The notes under the pieces were generated by a model, which saw nothing but the letters and a program-made list of their open reading frames with translations, did not search any database and was not told the origin of the DNA. Shown one piece after another: positions 63,061 through 64,000 of a stretch of DNA of 64,000 nt. Each line of letters begins with the position of its first letter. Position 1 is the first letter of the stretch. The DNA is taken from positions 1 to 64,000 of the forward strand of contig CAIQHF010000014.1 of assembly GCA_903871605.1 (NCBI GenBank). Direction: 5' to 3'. The stretch is from an uncultured Sphingomonadaceae bacterium. Its GTDB lineage: Bacteria > Pseudomonadota > Alphaproteobacteria > Sphingomonadales > Sphingomonadaceae. The translations under genes and the position numbers were made by a program.

Positions 63061-64000
63061 TCATCTCCGCTGGAATTCGGGTGCGACGAGCAGCAGCGCG
63101 AGTTGCTGTTGCGGAGACGCGGCAGTCTTGAGCACGTTGACGGTGTCGCGACGCAATGTGCCGGGCAGCAGCGCTGCGATGGTTGATTCGTCCATCGCGG
63201 CAGGCGACGCGGCCTTCGAAGCGATCTGGTTCGCTATATCGAACCGCCGCATCAACTCGTCGGACGCCGCCCAGGTCTGCTGCGTGTCCGCCCACCCCGC
63301 GGGCGAGCCAGACTGCCAGACGGGTTGCCCCAAATGCTGGAGTATCTGCGCCGACATGGCGAGCGTGGTGGGGTCCGGATTGATGGCGCGCCACGTCGAT
63401 ATCGTCCAGTCCCAGGGCGATTTGAACTTACCCGCGGGGGCTGCCCAGCTCTCGGGCGCGGCGATCAGGGCGCGATAGACCGTCTTCAGATCGCCACCGC
63501 TCGTCTGAAACGCCGCAGCGAGCCTGTTCACGAGCGCCGGCGACGGCGTATCGGTGACGAAATGCACGGCAAGCTTCGTCGCGATATGGCGCGCGGTCTC
63601 GGGGCGCAGCGCGACGTCGGCCAGCACCGCCTGACCCTGTTCGGCCTGACCGTCTGCGTATCGACGACCCAATATGGTTCGTTCGCCCGGTTCGTGGATG
63701 TCGGCGTCGTAAACGGGTTCGCCATAGACGCCGGGAAGCTGTCCGCCCGCACCGGTGCCAACGATCGTGCGGCCGGTCAGCGCCCGCGCGAACTCGGCGA
63801 CGTCCGCCTGGGTATAGCCGGAGCGAACCCCGAGCGTATGAAGTTCGAGAATTTCGCGCGCGAGATTCTCGTTGATACCGATCGCGCGCCGCGCGAAGCG
63901 CTTTCCCGAGGGGCTGTTCGGACCGACCGAGACCGACTGGTCGAGATAGCTCAGCATCGCCGGATGCCCCTCGACCGCGACCAGCAGGTCGCTGAACCGG
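63061..64000 (-). CDS. DUF1800-family protein, C-terminal part (runs off window)
   Basis: The last 312 or so residues of a protein that usually has about 500. Family marks are HPAMLSYLDQSVSVGPNSP, INENLAREILELHTLGVRSG, YTQADVAEFARALTGRTI and RHIATKLAVHFV. The frame is open to the window edge beyond the internal ATG at 63957. Paired with DUF1501 downstream; no function is established. Confidence 0.93.
   Translation of the reverse strand, partial: RFSDLLVAVEGHPAMLSYLDQSVSVGPNSPSGKRFARRAIGINENLAREILELHTLGVRSGYTQADVAEFARALTGRTIVGTGAGGQLPGVYGEPVYDADIHEPGERTILGRRYADGQAEQGQAVLADVALRPETARHIATKLAVHFVTDTPSPALVNRLAAAFQTSGGDLKTVYRALIAAPESWAAPAGKFKSPWDWTISTWRAINPDPTTLAMSAQILQHLGQPVWQSGSPAGWADTQQTWAASDELMRRFDIANQIASKAASPAAMDESTIAALLPGTLRRDTVNVLKTAASPQQQLALLLVAPEFQRR

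Overview
The window is GC-rich DNA with dense, long antisense shadow frames, short intergenic gaps, GTG/TTG starts and few U-tract terminators. Gene content (cop cluster, Rieske/CrtI-like pair, ACR3-type ars operon, a large exopolysaccharide locus, a DUF1501/DUF1800 pair) fits an alphaproteobacterium, most likely a sphingomonad. That placement is inference; no rRNA or other taxonomic marker is present. I saw no tRNA, rRNA, CRISPR array, integrase or insertion sequence.

Layout. (1) 1-6.4 kb, metal handling: a copper operon on the minus strand (Met-rich periplasmic protein, multicopper oxidase CopA, 5' part of copB running off the window), a divergent YHS/HMBD P1B-ATPase, and an atypical Nramp-family transporter. 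(2) 6.6-12.5 kb, a catabolic-looking island: a decayed CrtI-like remnant, APC permease, BetI-like TetR regulator, Rieske oxygenase, intact CrtI-like FAD oxidoreductase, and a cupin. (3) 12.5-25.1 kb, mixed housekeeping and stress: FdhF/YdeP-like molybdoenzyme, HtpG, DUF1993 protein, MgtA-type P-ATPase with a recent internal duplication, oleate hydratase, and a CHASE2-EAL phosphodiesterase. (4) 25.5-30.1 kb: arsR-arsC-acr3 with twin operator-like dyads, an MFS transporter, a small exported protein, and a truncated universal stress protein.

(5) 30.3-61.9 kb, a mosaic exopolysaccharide locus: export and length control (Wza-like lipoprotein, Wzc-like kinase, TPR membrane protein), two polymerase/ligase candidates, a Wzx-like flippase, three glycosyltransferases, a pyruvyltransferase, an FrhB-family protein, a methyltransferase, a putative polysaccharide lyase, and many acyl-decoration enzymes: four acyltransferase-3 proteins, two MBOAT/SGNH pairs and one left-handed beta-helix acetyltransferase. 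The initiating sugar-phosphate transferase and nucleotide-sugar synthesis genes are not here. GC content falls visibly at about 48.8-52.5 kb, suggesting acquisition of that segment. (6) 61.9-64 kb: a DUF1501/DUF1800 pair, the latter cut by the window edge.

The most interesting system is the minus-strand run SASA esterase - FkbH-like HAD - acyl carrier protein - MBOAT - SGNH (32.1-38.0 kb). It matches the teichoic-acid D-alanylation machine part for part (DltA, C, B, D), with the adenylating DltA replaced by an FkbH enzyme, a family known to load glyceryl units from 1,3-bisphosphoglycerate onto carrier proteins. The natural reading is a Dlt-like pathway that adds glyceryl groups (a substituent known from sphingans such as gellan) to the exported polysaccharide.
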